Below are positions 26,602 to 37,769 of a DNA stretch of 64,000 nt, in pieces; within the stretch, counting starts at the first letter, position 1; each line of letters starts with the position of its first letter. The notes beneath the pieces are model-generated. The model did no database searches and was not told the DNA's origin. It saw nothing but the letters and a program-made list of their open reading frames with translations. Position numbers and translations under genes: made by a program. The stretch spans positions 16,697,701 through 16,761,700 of the forward strand of contig CM035233.1 in NCBI GenBank assembly GCA_020226215.1. Direction: 5' to 3'. The stretch is from Sindora glabra. Its lineage: Eukaryota > Streptophyta > Magnoliopsida > Fabales > Fabaceae.

Positions 26602-26616
26602 ATCTCCCACTTGAAT
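26602..26616 (-). promoter_or_regulatory. Copia polypurine tract
   Basis: On the minus strand CAAGTGGGAGAT lies directly before the 3' LTR start. This is the usual primer for plus-strand DNA synthesis. Confidence 0.75.
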
Positions 26617-26710
26617 AGCATTAATTAATTATATGGAATAATTGAAATATCAATAATTAAGCAATTAGTTATACATTAAGGTATAAACTTAATTCAGAGA
26701 ATAAGAGTAC

Positions 26711-27135
26711 ACAGAATCATTGAATCCGAGAAGAAGACAAGTGATATAATGTCTCATAATCTAAAAGGAACATAATAAAGTTTAGTCTTTCGATTACAGT
26801 TCAGAAAAAAAATAACTCAAAATCATTGAATCCAATAGGAAAATAAATGATATATATATATATAAAGCATACTACCAATGTTTCAATATCCAAATTGAGC
26901 AATGATTGCATAAGTAGTATGAGACCATACAAAATCACTGAATCTGATAGGGAGACAAGTGATGTAAAATTATTGTCTCATAATCCCAAAGGAATTGGAT
27001 ATATATAAGGTTAGTCTTTTGACAATAACTCATAAGAGAAATAACTCAAAATCAATGAATCCGATAGGGAAGCAAATGATTTATATATGTATAAAACATA
27101 TCACCAATGTTTCAATATGAGCAATTACTGGTCAC
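26711..27135. repeat. Four-copy ~110-bp tandem repeat in the Copia 3' spacer
   Basis: AATCATTGAATCC-type blocks recur at 26715, 26821, 26933 and 27050, spaced 106, 112 and 117 bases. Each is followed by a GATAGGGA/GAGAAG segment and AAGTGATATA-like sequence. Copies 1 and 3, and copies 2 and 4, are most alike, so a two-part unit of about 220 bases was probably duplicated. Confidence 0.7.
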
Positions 27136-27312
27136 AAACATCAACAAAATAAAATAAGAATATGTCAGACTCCCACTAAACTATGGTTTCATCAAAAGAT
27201 TTAACAAGACCCATATAAGTTACTTGATTTTAAATACTCTTATAGGTAAGCCTTAAGTCAACGGATCCCTAGCATGTCTCCACTTGGGCTATGTTCAATG
27301 CGAGTTCGAGAT

Positions 27313-27597
27313 TCAGCAATTTTCTCTCTCTAACGAACATAAGTTTAACATCAAAATATTTAATATGACTAGAATTCTTGTGGTTTTGAGAGAAGTACAT
27401 AGTAAGAGAATTATTGCAATAAAATTTGTTAGAGGTCGTGATATAGAATCAACCAATTGCATGCCAATTATCATCTTCCTCAACCATATTGCTTGACAAG
27501 TGGCCTCATAATATGTGAAAAACTCTACTTTCATAGTTAAGATAGCTGTGAGTGTCTGTTTAACATTTTTCCATGAAATAACTCCTCTAAACATCAT
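27313..27597 (-). pseudogene. Copia RNase H domain
   Basis: Open for 94 codons. It reads FRGVISWKNVKQTLTAILTM, then KVEFFTYYEATCQAIWLRK, the C-terminal RNase H of Ty1/Copia polyproteins (family pattern ISWKS.KQ....ST.EAE, then A...A.WLR). The catalytic glutamate region is present as KVEF. The downstream DN-containing stretch falls in another frame, so the domain is frameshifted. In an intact element it removes RNA from the RNA/DNA hybrid. Confidence 0.85.
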
Positions 27598-27599
27598 AA

Positions 27600-28640
27600 A
27601 GATGTATCCAGATGTTGACTTACGATCATCTATATATGAGGCATAATCAAAATATGAATAACCAACACCCTCAAGTAAATTAGATCATCTATAAGTCAAC
27701 ATGTGATCCTTGGTACCTTATGGATACCTCATGACCTTCTTGGTGACTTTTCAATTATCTATCCTAGGGTTACTCAAGTATTTTCCAACCACACTAATAA
27801 AAAAAGCTATATCTAGACGAATGCAGACCTGTGCATTCATAAGACTATCAATAGCGGAAGTGTAAGGAATCTTGTCCATTTCAGCCCTTTCAATATCAGC
27901 TTGAGGACAATATGATTGAGATAACGTATCATCTTTCTAAGTAGGCATTGGACTAGATGCATAGGTATCCATTTAAATCTTTCTAGCATCCATTCAATCA
28001 AATTAGCTTAGTACAAACCTAAAATACTATGAGTTCTGTCATGTTGGATCTAAATTCCAAAATAAAAGATGTTTTGCTAAAAATCAAAATGACATGATAA
28101 CATGTGTTTTAACTCATCTAGAAAAAGATCGAGTTACTAGCTAGCAAAACATCATCAATATAAAGTACTAAGATGATAAAATTACCCTATCAAATTTTTT
28201 AAAATTCTACAAGTACACAATATAGTTATTTAGTATTGCAAGTTTCTAAACCCTTTGAGATCGTTTAAACTCAATGGCTAGCAAATCTGGTTCTTCAATA
28301 TGAGGATCTTTATTTATTTGAACTGGACTATCAATATTATCTCCTCTAGTGGTGATGGAATCAAAACAAGTATAGGCAAAATGGTGGCCTTGTCATGTAA
28401 ATTGATAGCCTAAGCATTAAACTCCCACTATCTAAGTTATCCTCAAAATAAAATATCCGATTAAACTCAATGATCTTGGTACTATGAGTGAAATAATAAA
28501 ATCTACAATCTCTTGATCTAATTTAGTACCTAATGAAGAACCCACTGATTGTTCAAAAGTCTAATTTCTTTAACTAGGGATTATATGGTCTCATCTTTAC
28601 TTTACAACCCCACATTTAAAAGTTTTAAAATATGAGAAAT
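27600..28640 (-). pseudogene. Copia hinge and reverse transcriptase C-terminal part, deleted
   Basis: The catalytic box YIDD is readable at 28162-28151 within LYIDDVLLAS. Upstream on the minus strand, a hinge-type stretch is visible (QINKDPHIEEPDLLAIEFKR, about 28320-28260) that normally precedes the reverse transcriptase. Only about 50 bases separate the end of this stretch from the YIDD region, so the N-terminal 150 or so residues of the transcriptase are missing. Many stops lie between the box and RNase H. Confidence 0.75.
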
Positions 28641-29092
28641 TTAGGTCTAATAACACACCTTTGTTTTACTAATCTTTCTAATCTCTCTCTAGAAAAATAA
28701 CCTAAAATTGATCCTATAAAATGAAAGAATTCTAACTTATTCTAGGTTATTTATGCCTAATCATAACATTGATGAGAATATCAGAAGATTTAATAAGATA
28801 ATCTTTCAAATTTAAATGATACGTATCATTTTGTAAGGTAGCATACCAAAAATAGCAAAATCATAATAAATTTTCTTTGTTAGAAGGAATAACTACAATT
28901 ATTCAAAATAGAACTAGAAATCAAATTTCTTCTTGAAAAAGGTACAAAAATGACATAATTCAAAATAAAAGTATCCAGAAGATAAACATAAAAAAAAATG
29001 ATCCTATGTATTTAATTTTATCCCTACTTATTGCTACTCCGAATACAGTCTCTCTCGTTTCACTTGGGATCCGCCTGTTTCTGAGCCCCTTC

Positions 29093-29893
29093 TTACTCAC
29101 GCTTGTTCTTTAACTTATAACAATGAGACTTTTTGTATCTAGGGATTTTGCAATAATTGTACTTACCTTTAAATTTCTTTTGTTGTCCCTTGCCCTTATC
29201 ACCACTTTTCTTGAACTCAGGCTTTCCAGATATTTGCATTTTTGGTTTCTTTCCTCTTTTATTATTTCCACCTAACTTATTATTGGAGTCCTGAGATAAG
29301 TAGTTGATGGAATGTGGTTGTAAATTACTTTTCATAGCCTCCTCCTCTTGAGTTATTATAGAAATCATCTAGTCTATTATCCACTCTCCCTCTTGTGAAT
29401 TATAGGAAGTTCTTAGGTAACTATATTCAGCTGGTAATGATTGAAGGACTCTATAGACCAAAGTACTCTTCCCTAGATCAACACCATATAATCTTAACTT
29501 ATTGTAGTAATGAATCATCTTTATGATGTGCTCTTTGACACCTAAAACTCCATCATAACGAGTGTTATCAAGCATGGAGAGATAATAAACTTTTTAAGTT
29601 TTATCAAGCTTCTTGAATTTTTCACCAACAGCTTTCATGTACTCCACAACAGTGTCCTTATTTGGGATACTTTCTCTAGATCCCTTTTCAATTATGAACT
29701 TAATCATTACCAAACAAATCCATTTTGACTTATACCATTGTTTATAATAGGTCTGATCTGTAGCACTAGACTCATGTAAGAGACCAGCTAGCTTCAGTTC
29801 TCTAAGAGCCAAATCATCCTTAGAGATTATCAGGTACATGTTCAAAGACTCTCTCCATTCATCATAGTTTGATCCATTAAAAGTTTTCACCAC
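29093..29893 (-). pseudogene. Copia gag, degenerate
   Basis: Three consecutive open pieces (29893-29594, 29575-29369, 29368-29093) make an almost continuous gag. It begins FNGSNYDEWRESLNMYLI, the usual plant Copia gag start. The middle reads VLQSLPAEYSYLRTSYNSQE, matching the SLP..Y...V block. The end is Lys-rich with a decayed zinc knuckle (YNYCKIPRYKKSHCYK), where the first cysteine and the histidine are replaced. Stops separate the pieces. Gag would form the virus-like particle of the element. Confidence 0.85.
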
Positions 29894-29899
29894 AAATAG

Positions 29900-31500
29900 T
29901 TGCTAAAAGACCGAGACTAATGCAACAAGATTGGGAAATTATTAATTATACGTGCAAAACATAATTATAACACAAGATTCCTAATTAAACAAATCAGTCA
30001 AACAACTATATAACAAGGTGGTATCAAAATTACATGTACCATATGACTTAACTTGTATAAGAGTCTACACAAGAATGTAATCAATATAGTTATATTGATA
30101 GGGTATAAGAAATATTGAAACATTATAATTATTGCATGCTTATTCTAAAAAGTCTAAACCCTAAAATTACATTAACAATGTCACACCAATAAGGTGTATC
30201 TATTATTAATGCAATATGCTCCTAAATATCCTAAAAGGATAATATTTTATGGAAAATAGTCTTATTATATCCCTAATCTATCATTGGTGTGAAATAAATG
30301 GCTTTAGGTATCTTCATATGTATAAAATTACATAATTAAGGGCTCAAAATTTATCTAATATAGTTATACTTGCAATTAGAGAGAGTGTCTACACATCAAG
30401 CTTAAAAAAAAATGTGAAGAATGTCCATGAATTTTTTCAAGCTAAAATTCCATAAACAAAATGTATTTTTAAATAATATAAACTTTTCAAAATTCAAAAT
30501 AAATATTTAATGGCCTCAAAAATTCTAAAAAAAATTAGATAAAGGCAGAAAATAAAATTTTACACAAGTAAAAAATTGGGCCCCAAAGACCCAGTGTGTG
30601 GGTCTCGCGCTCTTGCACGCACCTAGGCTTGCGCGTGGGCATGTGGCAAAGAATACATAGTAGGTGACTGGTGTGTGAGACATACGTGCCATATGCGCGT
30701 GAACTCACACGCAGTCAGCCTTCGGGTCAATAATGGCATGTGAAATCCACATGCTCAGCAAGGTGGCAGCATCCCTCACTAACGTGTGAAAATCCACACA
30801 CACGTCTCATAAAAGCTAACTGTTGCTGTCATTAATTGGCGCGTCAGTTGCACGTGCCACCTCAGGCACGTGAATCCCACGCGCAGGTCGAATATAGTGT
30901 CTTCTTCCTCTTTTTTTTGTGATGTTGCATTCATAGCCAATTTTTTAGCCATTAATGCAATTTTAAAGCTTCAAAAATTTATTTTAAATCATATTTAATG
31001 CTAGAAAATTTTATCTAGCCTATTTTTTATGCTAATCCATGTATACATCAAAGAAAAAAAAGAGTTTAAAATTTGTCCAAAAAAATCCTATAAATTTCAC
31101 AGCCTTATGTCCAATGCATTGCAATAAGCATAAAGTTCAAAATCAAACAAAAGCATAAATATTTCCTATGAGAATAGGATTCATGCATTACTCAGAAGGA
31201 AAAGCTTCAAAATTTTACAATCTATGGTCATAACATTTTTCGAAAAAAAAAAAGAATTCAAACTTCAATCCATAATAATCATGAATTTTAATACAATCAA
31301 ACCACAAAATAATATTATCAATGTACATAACATCAGGATTCAAGATTTCATTAAAAGAAAAATAGATCCATTATTTCAAAATTAAAAAATTTCCAATTTA
31401 TGGCAATTCCAAGTATGAAAATAAAATAAAAAATTAAGAATTTCATGAATTTGCCAAGATAATTAAAATTGCTCATAATCATATAATTCATACTGTCAAC
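29900..31500 (-). other. Copia leader (untranslated region) with GC-rich island
   Basis: The 1.6 kb between the primer site and gag is long for a Copia leader and has no open frame of note. Its centre (about 30575-30900) is an island of much higher GC in otherwise A/T sequence, carrying several short inverted repeats listed separately. Confidence 0.6.
30660..30895. repeat. Cluster of short inverted repeats with a GTGAA-TCC-CAC pattern
   Basis: Successive hairpin-capable units: GCGCGTGAACTCACACGC (about 30694-30711), GCATGTGAAATCCACATGC (30737-30755), ACGTGTGAAAATCCACACAC (from 30782) and CACGTGCC...GGCACGTG (30851-30872), the last followed by AATCCCACGCGC. The loops resemble one another (AACTC, AAATC, AAAATC, AATCC), so the units may be relatives. 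Two CACGTG G-box cores are included. Confidence 0.7.
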
Positions 31501-31514
31501 ATACTCTGATACCA
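31501..31514 (-). promoter_or_regulatory. Copia primer binding site (initiator Met tRNA type)
   Basis: On the minus strand TGGTATCAGAGTAT begins two bases after the 5' LTR. It matches the 3' end complement of plant initiator methionine tRNA. Confidence 0.85.
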
Positions 31515-31516
31515 AT

Positions 31517-31996
31517 TATTGTAAGTATGAATTAAAATTTTAAAATATATAATTGATCATAATAAAATTATGAGCGTACCTGGAGCATAATTTGATGAGA
31601 TCATGATTGATCTGAATGATGATGATGAGTAAAATTGTAACCTACTTCACCTTTTAGATTATCCAGATAAAGAGAAAAGAAAAATAAAATTTTTTTAGAG
31701 TGGGAATCCTTATTGTGTATCATCAAAATAATAATTCTGATATCTTTATTTAAGGTTAGACTTGTGATAAGAAATTATTGACCACTAAAGGGCTGTATGT
31801 TGGGACCTTTACCCATATAAGCTTATACATGATCTAACTTATCACGGATCATATATATTAAATCAGGGCCCAATCTGTTCTATGCTTAATATTAAAATAT
31901 AAAATTAATTATTTAAATAAATATTTTAATAATTAATTAATGTTAATCCATATAATATTTTTAATAAAATTAATTATTTTATTTTTAAATACAATA
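31517..31996 (-). repeat. Copia 5' LTR
   Basis: 480 bases aligned end to end with 26122-26601. Both terminal dinucleotides have mutated (plus-strand TA instead of TG at the start and TA instead of CA at the end), consistent with G-to-A and C-to-T decay. Confidence 0.88.
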
Positions 31997-32001
31997 ATTA
32001 A

Positions 32002-32780
32002 CCTCACACGGAAACGCTATTAGCGGACCAACTTAGCTTCAAAGGCACCGGTGGGAATGCATCTCGGAAGAGCATTGATCAAGATATTTTATATTTATGT
32101 ATAATAAATTTAAATTCATTTTATAAAAAATTTAAAAATATATATTATAAAATTTTTAATTTTTTAATAGCAAAGTTATGTGTATTTAATTTGTGCATAT
32201 ATTGATATTCTTAAAATCTTATATGATATTATATATCATTAAATTTGAATTTTTATCTTGCCAAAATAGTGAAACACATATTAATTATTTGTTTAACTAT
32301 CATATTAAAATTCAAAATTGGCTAAAAAGGCAAATTATTTCTAATCAGGTTTGATTATATCTTTTTTTTAACCATTCTATCTTGTTATAACTTTTGAATA
32401 AAATACTAACTAAAAAAATCTATAAACCACATTGTTTTTAACAAGATGAATGAATGTCTGGTTAGTTACATACATTAAAAAATAAAATTATCATGGCTAG
32501 AAAGAAATTAATTATGTAATGAAAGTGTTTGACAAAGAACTTTCTAATTTGAATATTATTAATTATTTGACCAAATTAATTAATAATTTGATTATGACAT
32601 TTTAATTGGTTTATAAACCTTCAACTAGTTATTTTAAAAGGGTTTTTCTAATCTATATATTTGGTATATAGGATATGTGCTAATTAATGCTTATTGGAAT
32701 AAGAGTTTTTTTTTTTGGTAAAAGTGACACTAATTAATGAAAAACCCATTTTAAAAAGGCAAATGCTAATCGGGGATGAT
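32002..32780. other. Intergenic DNA, short GC-richer patch then AT-rich
   Basis: The first 80 bases (32002-32080) are GC-richer and open in one plus frame (ETLLADQLSFKGTGG and on), but I cannot assign them to a protein. The rest is AT-rich and featureless. Confidence 0.4.
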
Positions 32781-33557
32781 GATTAAACATTAATCACTAA
32801 TCCAAAGCAAAGGAATCTTATTTAATATTTTATTTAAAATTTTAATAATATAATTAATGACAAAGAAAGAGAGAGATATAATGGATAAAGATATATTAAT
32901 TAACCCACTTTCCATTAATTTTTTACTATTTTTTTTCTTTTTATTTTTCTTTCTTTATTAACTAACTCATTTTCCACTAAGAGGTTTAAATTATGAGTAA
33001 TATTGATTTGAATTTTGAATTTTTAAAATTTGAATAATATTCATTTGAATTTTAAATATATATTTCATATATTTTTTAACTAAGATTGAAGTGAATGGTA
33101 ATTAATTAGTTGGACAAATAGGTAAACCATAACATTTATATTTTGCTTTCTTCCTTTCCTAGTTCTGCATTTGGACAAAATCATTTTCAAGAAAAAAATT
33201 AATTACCACTCACCTCATTCTTAGTAAAAAAAAATTAAAATAGATATTTAAAATTTAAATGAACATATATTATCCCAATCCTAAATATCCAAAACACAAT
33301 TTAAAATTCAAATGGACATTACTCATAATCTAAATCTTTTAATGGAAATTGTGTTAGTTACTAAAGAAGAAAAATTTTAAAAATTAGTAAAAGAGAAAAA
33401 ATTAATGAAAAGTAGATTAGTTAATATCTATATCTTCCATTATGTCTCTTTCTTCCTCTTTCATCAATCATACTATTAAAATTTTAAATAAAATATTAAA
33501 TAAGATTCCATTGCAATCTTATGATTAGTTGAGGATTAGTAATTAATGCTTAATTAT
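32781..33557. mobile_element. Long foldback element (~330-bp arms)
   Basis: The left arm (32781 to about 33120) is repeated in inverse orientation at about 33190-33557. Matching landmarks are GGAATCTTATTTAATATTTT on the left against the complement of AAAATATTAAATAAGATTCC on the right, ATATAATGG against CCATTATGTC, and GTGAATGGTAATTAATT against AATTAATTACCACTCAC. The loop is only about 70 bases. No coding sequence. It may be a Mutator- or foldback-type non-autonomous element; flanking duplication not found. Confidence 0.8.
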
Positions 33558-34023
33558 TGACATGGTTAGAATTTTCCTTTTGTCAAATTGCATTAAAGAA
33601 GTTGAGAATATATGTTTCATTTCATAAAGAATAATAGAAAATGTATAGATAAAATAATTATTTTTTTTAATTAAACCAAATATAGTAATGTGACATTTCC
33701 AAGAATTATATTCCTTGAATCACACTTTTAGAAATATTATAATTTTTGAAAATATATGATTTCACAAACTAAATGTTACTTAAGTTAAACTTGGAATATG
33801 TCCAAACTTGGCTCACTACTAACATTCAAGCTAGTATTAAGGTTGTAAATGAGTTAGACTAAGTTAAATATTCATATATTCAAGTTTGAACTCACTGAAA
33901 AAAAATGAACTTAAAATTATCAAGCTTAAAATATAAGCCTAAATGAGTTACACAAGCTTACTTAAGTAGTATATTATTTGTCTCCAATTTTTCATTGAAT
34001 TTGAATTATTTGAATTCAAGCTT
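33558..34023. other. AT-rich intergenic DNA
   Basis: No gene, repeat or recognisable element was seen between the foldback and the CACTA element. Confidence 0.5.
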
Positions 34024-35380
34024 AAGCATTACTAGAAAATAGTAGTTTTCCCATAGTTAGAAAGCTTTTTGGTGGATTTTCCATGGTCATGATACTATGG
34101 GAGGAACATGAGAGGGAAACTTTTCCCACATTAATACCCACAAAGTTTATGCAAGATTTTTTTTCCCAATAAAACAACTATTCTTATGGTGAATTTGCTA
34201 TGGGAGATTGTAGATTGAATTTTTCTATAGAATCTTGCTAAGGGAAAATATTAAAAAATTTACAAATCTATAAATATGCTTAAAATATTTAATTTTAAAT
34301 GTTTTTATTTTTTCCACAAGTAGAATGAACTAAATTTTTAATTTTATTTCCATAAACAAATATTTTAATTTATACTTTATTTATAAATTTAAAAAATTTT
34401 AAAAAATACAATATAAATTGTGATCACTAAGGACTTCTATAACTTATGTAGTTATTCTAATTTTTGTTATTCATACATGCTACTTATTTCAAATCAGTGT
34501 AATATTTTTTATTGCTTCCCTTTCATCCAATGACTTCACCTTAATCAATAGGGACTTTATTCAATTGCTCTTCCTAGTTTGCATGTGCTACAACAACTTC
34601 AGCCTTGGAAGAAAAGAATTTCTTTAGCTACATTCTTTATTTGAAAATGGTTCCATAGGATAACCGCTAAATCCACAAGGACTTTTTTCAGTTGTGGTGC
34701 CTACTAAGTAGTTCTTTCCTTTGATCAAGAGTGGCTATATCGGATTAACAAAGACTTTTACAAGATGATTATTACAATCCTATCATTATCATGCCACCAT
34801 TTTAGGATTATATGAGTATAAAAATTTTATAATTTAGTGTATACATTTATAAAAAACAAATGCAAGTATATATGTACTAAAATCATGGTTAGGAATGTAA
34901 AAAGGCTTTTCAAACTATAAACCTATTTGCACTAAACATTAAAACTCATACATATTAAATAGTAAACATTCTAAATCCTTTCATGTTTGCTTGGATTTAT
35001 TTGCACACTATTCATTTGTGGTAAATCATCAATGCAGATTCATTCTTATTTCAAATTCCATATGAAATTTTAACATCTAGAACTTAGTTTATATGCAAAA
35101 TAAATAAATAAAATAAATCAAATGCATTAACCATTTTCCCATTTGAACAAAATTAAAAGTAAACATTCAATTATCAATATAAAAGACAACATATATAATG
35201 CTTAACAAATATCATGCACAAGCAAATATATATTACACACACATACCCACATAGCAAACTAAAATTATTTTCAACATAACCACAACATTTTCATCACAAA
35301 GAGAATATGGAACAAAAGTCTCTATTTTCAGGATTTTTATATAAAAAATGAAAACAATTTAGGAAAAAGATATTAGCAAT

Positions 35381-37693
35381 CACTACCACAAAAATCTATT
35401 TAACATAGGGTGTTTAATAGATTTGATGTCTATTTCAAAACTATCATTTTATCAAGCGTTATAGTAAATATTTTATGGTGCTAGTTGTAAAATCATAATG
35501 AAAAATAAATGTTATGTCCATTCCTCTAACAAATAAATTATTGTTATTTCTTGTAGAATACACAATTCGATAACTGGCACATCTAAATATGTTAGTTTTT
35601 GTTAAGTAACTTTTAATAAAAATGAAATTTAATGCCAACTTATTTTAATAACTAATGTGGAATGTGTTATGCATCACATTGTTAATTCATATAACTAATG
35701 TTATATTACTCTTCTGTATAAAAAATAAAAAAAATTCTATACACCTTTTTTATTCTATACAACATATCAGTTCATTCCTTAATATATTACTTTTAACCTA
35801 AAATACATCTAAAACTAACAAAAGTACAAAACTCCAACATTATCATACAATTTAGATATATAAAATTAAATAATCACTAGTGATTTGCACTGATGAATGG
35901 CATATGTCCAAAGTATTTTCAAATTGTAAGGGAATAAAATAAGCAAATGAAAATATGATTATTGCAACAATTACAAACAAAAAGTTTATCATGGTGAAAA
36001 TTTTGACCTTATAATTTGCCATAGATATCCCTATTCACTGTATTTCACACACTTCAGCCAGATTAATTTTTTCATCATAATTTCAATATATTTAAAGTAA
36101 AAAAATTTAAAAATGATGAAAGGTTACCTACATTAAAGATGAGTGTTTTGTTGTGAGTACTGTTGCTCAAAATATGGTTGATTATAAAACCTTTCTAAAT
36201 TACAAGAATGAACACAAAATGTAAAATAAATCTTTATATTTATATTTCACACTTTTCTAATAAGTGTTAAATCTCACATATTCAGCCACAACCTAATAGA
36301 TTTTTAGTCTTCCAAATAATTAGTGAGTACAAATATAAAACTAAAGAGAATCATATTTGGGTTGATCGGAAATCTTATTAGAAAGAGAATCATTTAAGGC
36401 TTTATGATGAAATTTTCAAATAGTGCCATGATTTCACTCTTTTTATTTTTAATTCACACTTTTTTTATGTGTTTAAAGTTTACCTATCAATTATTAATTA
36501 AAAACAAGCATTTATAACAAAATGCCATTAGTTAATTAAATAATTTTAAATATTAGTTATTAAATAATAACTGACATCATAAACTAAAATATTTTATTTT
36601 TTCCATTATGTTTGAAGCAAGAATTTTATAATTTTACAAGTCGGTAGCTTTAAATTTTTTTTTTGGCAATATAACATTTTTCTTATACAACTATATGATA
36701 CAAATAGTAATAGATGGAAAAATTTTATAAATGAGAAACTATAATTTATAATAAATAAAATTTTAGTTAAAGTTAATTATGAGAAATGAACAATCTAATA
36801 ATAAATGAAAAATTATAAATTACAAATTTTAACTTAAAATATTATTGCACAAAAGGCATAAAGTTATAATAATTTTTTATTGCATAAAAAAGGCATAAAG
36901 TGGGATATTTCTTCTTGTAATTCTTTTATAAATGCTTGAGTTCGAAGATGTAGATGGTTACATACTCATGATAGATTATAGTAAGAAAAAATAACATTAC
37001 CATTTATACATTGAACTCAAGCTTACTAATGCAAACATGAACATATTTGCATTTTTTTTGCATCATTTTGCAATCCATTTTTGCATTTTTTTTTTACCCA
37101 ATCATGCTTTTTAAGATGGACCATGCACAATAGAGATGACTTTGAAAGGTGTGATGGTTGTAAGTTGACAATAAACTATATTGAAAGAAGTATCCACTCT
37201 TGCATTGAATTCAAGTTTAAGCTATCCAATTAAGAATGGCTACAGTACTTTTTATCATATAATTTCTCATCAATCTATACATCATAGATAAAGTATTGTC
37301 TAAATGTTTCAAATGAAAAATAGAAGTGAAATTTATAAGCATCATGTAGAGACTTTGATGTCAATCATTAGCAATAGAAGTAGATATATTGCATATGTTT
37401 TACTTTATAAAACTTAATTGTTGATATACTTTAAAACATAAAATTTTTTGCAATTTTTTTATGCACATTATTTCATCAAGCTTAGAATTTATGATCTATG
37501 TTTTCATCTCCTAATAAAATGCATATCATAGATGCCACCATTGGTTTATTAGTAAATATTTATTACAGGTTGGCAAATATTTATTATATTTTAGCTAGCC
37601 ATTAATGTAGATTTAAATGTCAATTATGATAAAAAAAAATCTTCATAGTATCTAAACTAAACCACATTGATTTTAAAAGCCAACATTGTTTAT

Positions 37694-37769
<76 letters not shown>

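Larger units (their letters stand above)
26122..31996 (-). mobile_element. Copia (Ty1) LTR retrotransposon, complete ends, internally deleted
   Basis: Two 480-bp LTRs (26122-26601 and 31517-31996) enclose, in minus-strand order, a primer binding site, a 1.6-kb leader, gag, a hinge region, part of reverse transcriptase, RNase H, a tandem-repeat spacer and a polypurine tract. Only about 1.5 kb separates the end of gag (29093) from RNase H (27597). That is too short for protease, integrase and full reverse transcriptase, and I see no integrase motifs. LTR mismatches, counted by eye at roughly 60, are mostly transitions, so the insertion is old. Flanks AATCA (26117-26121) and ATTAA (31997-32001) match at only 3 of 5 bases. 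Confidence 0.9.

Noticed and set aside
26715..27062. CRISPR-like spaced repeats
   Set aside because: The ~110-bp spacing repeats are full-length tandem units inside a plant retrotransposon, not short repeats with unique spacers.
26117..32001. A perfect 5-bp target duplication for the Copia element
   Set aside because: AATCA and ATTAA match at only 3 of 5 positions, so it is reported as unconfirmed rather than as a feature.
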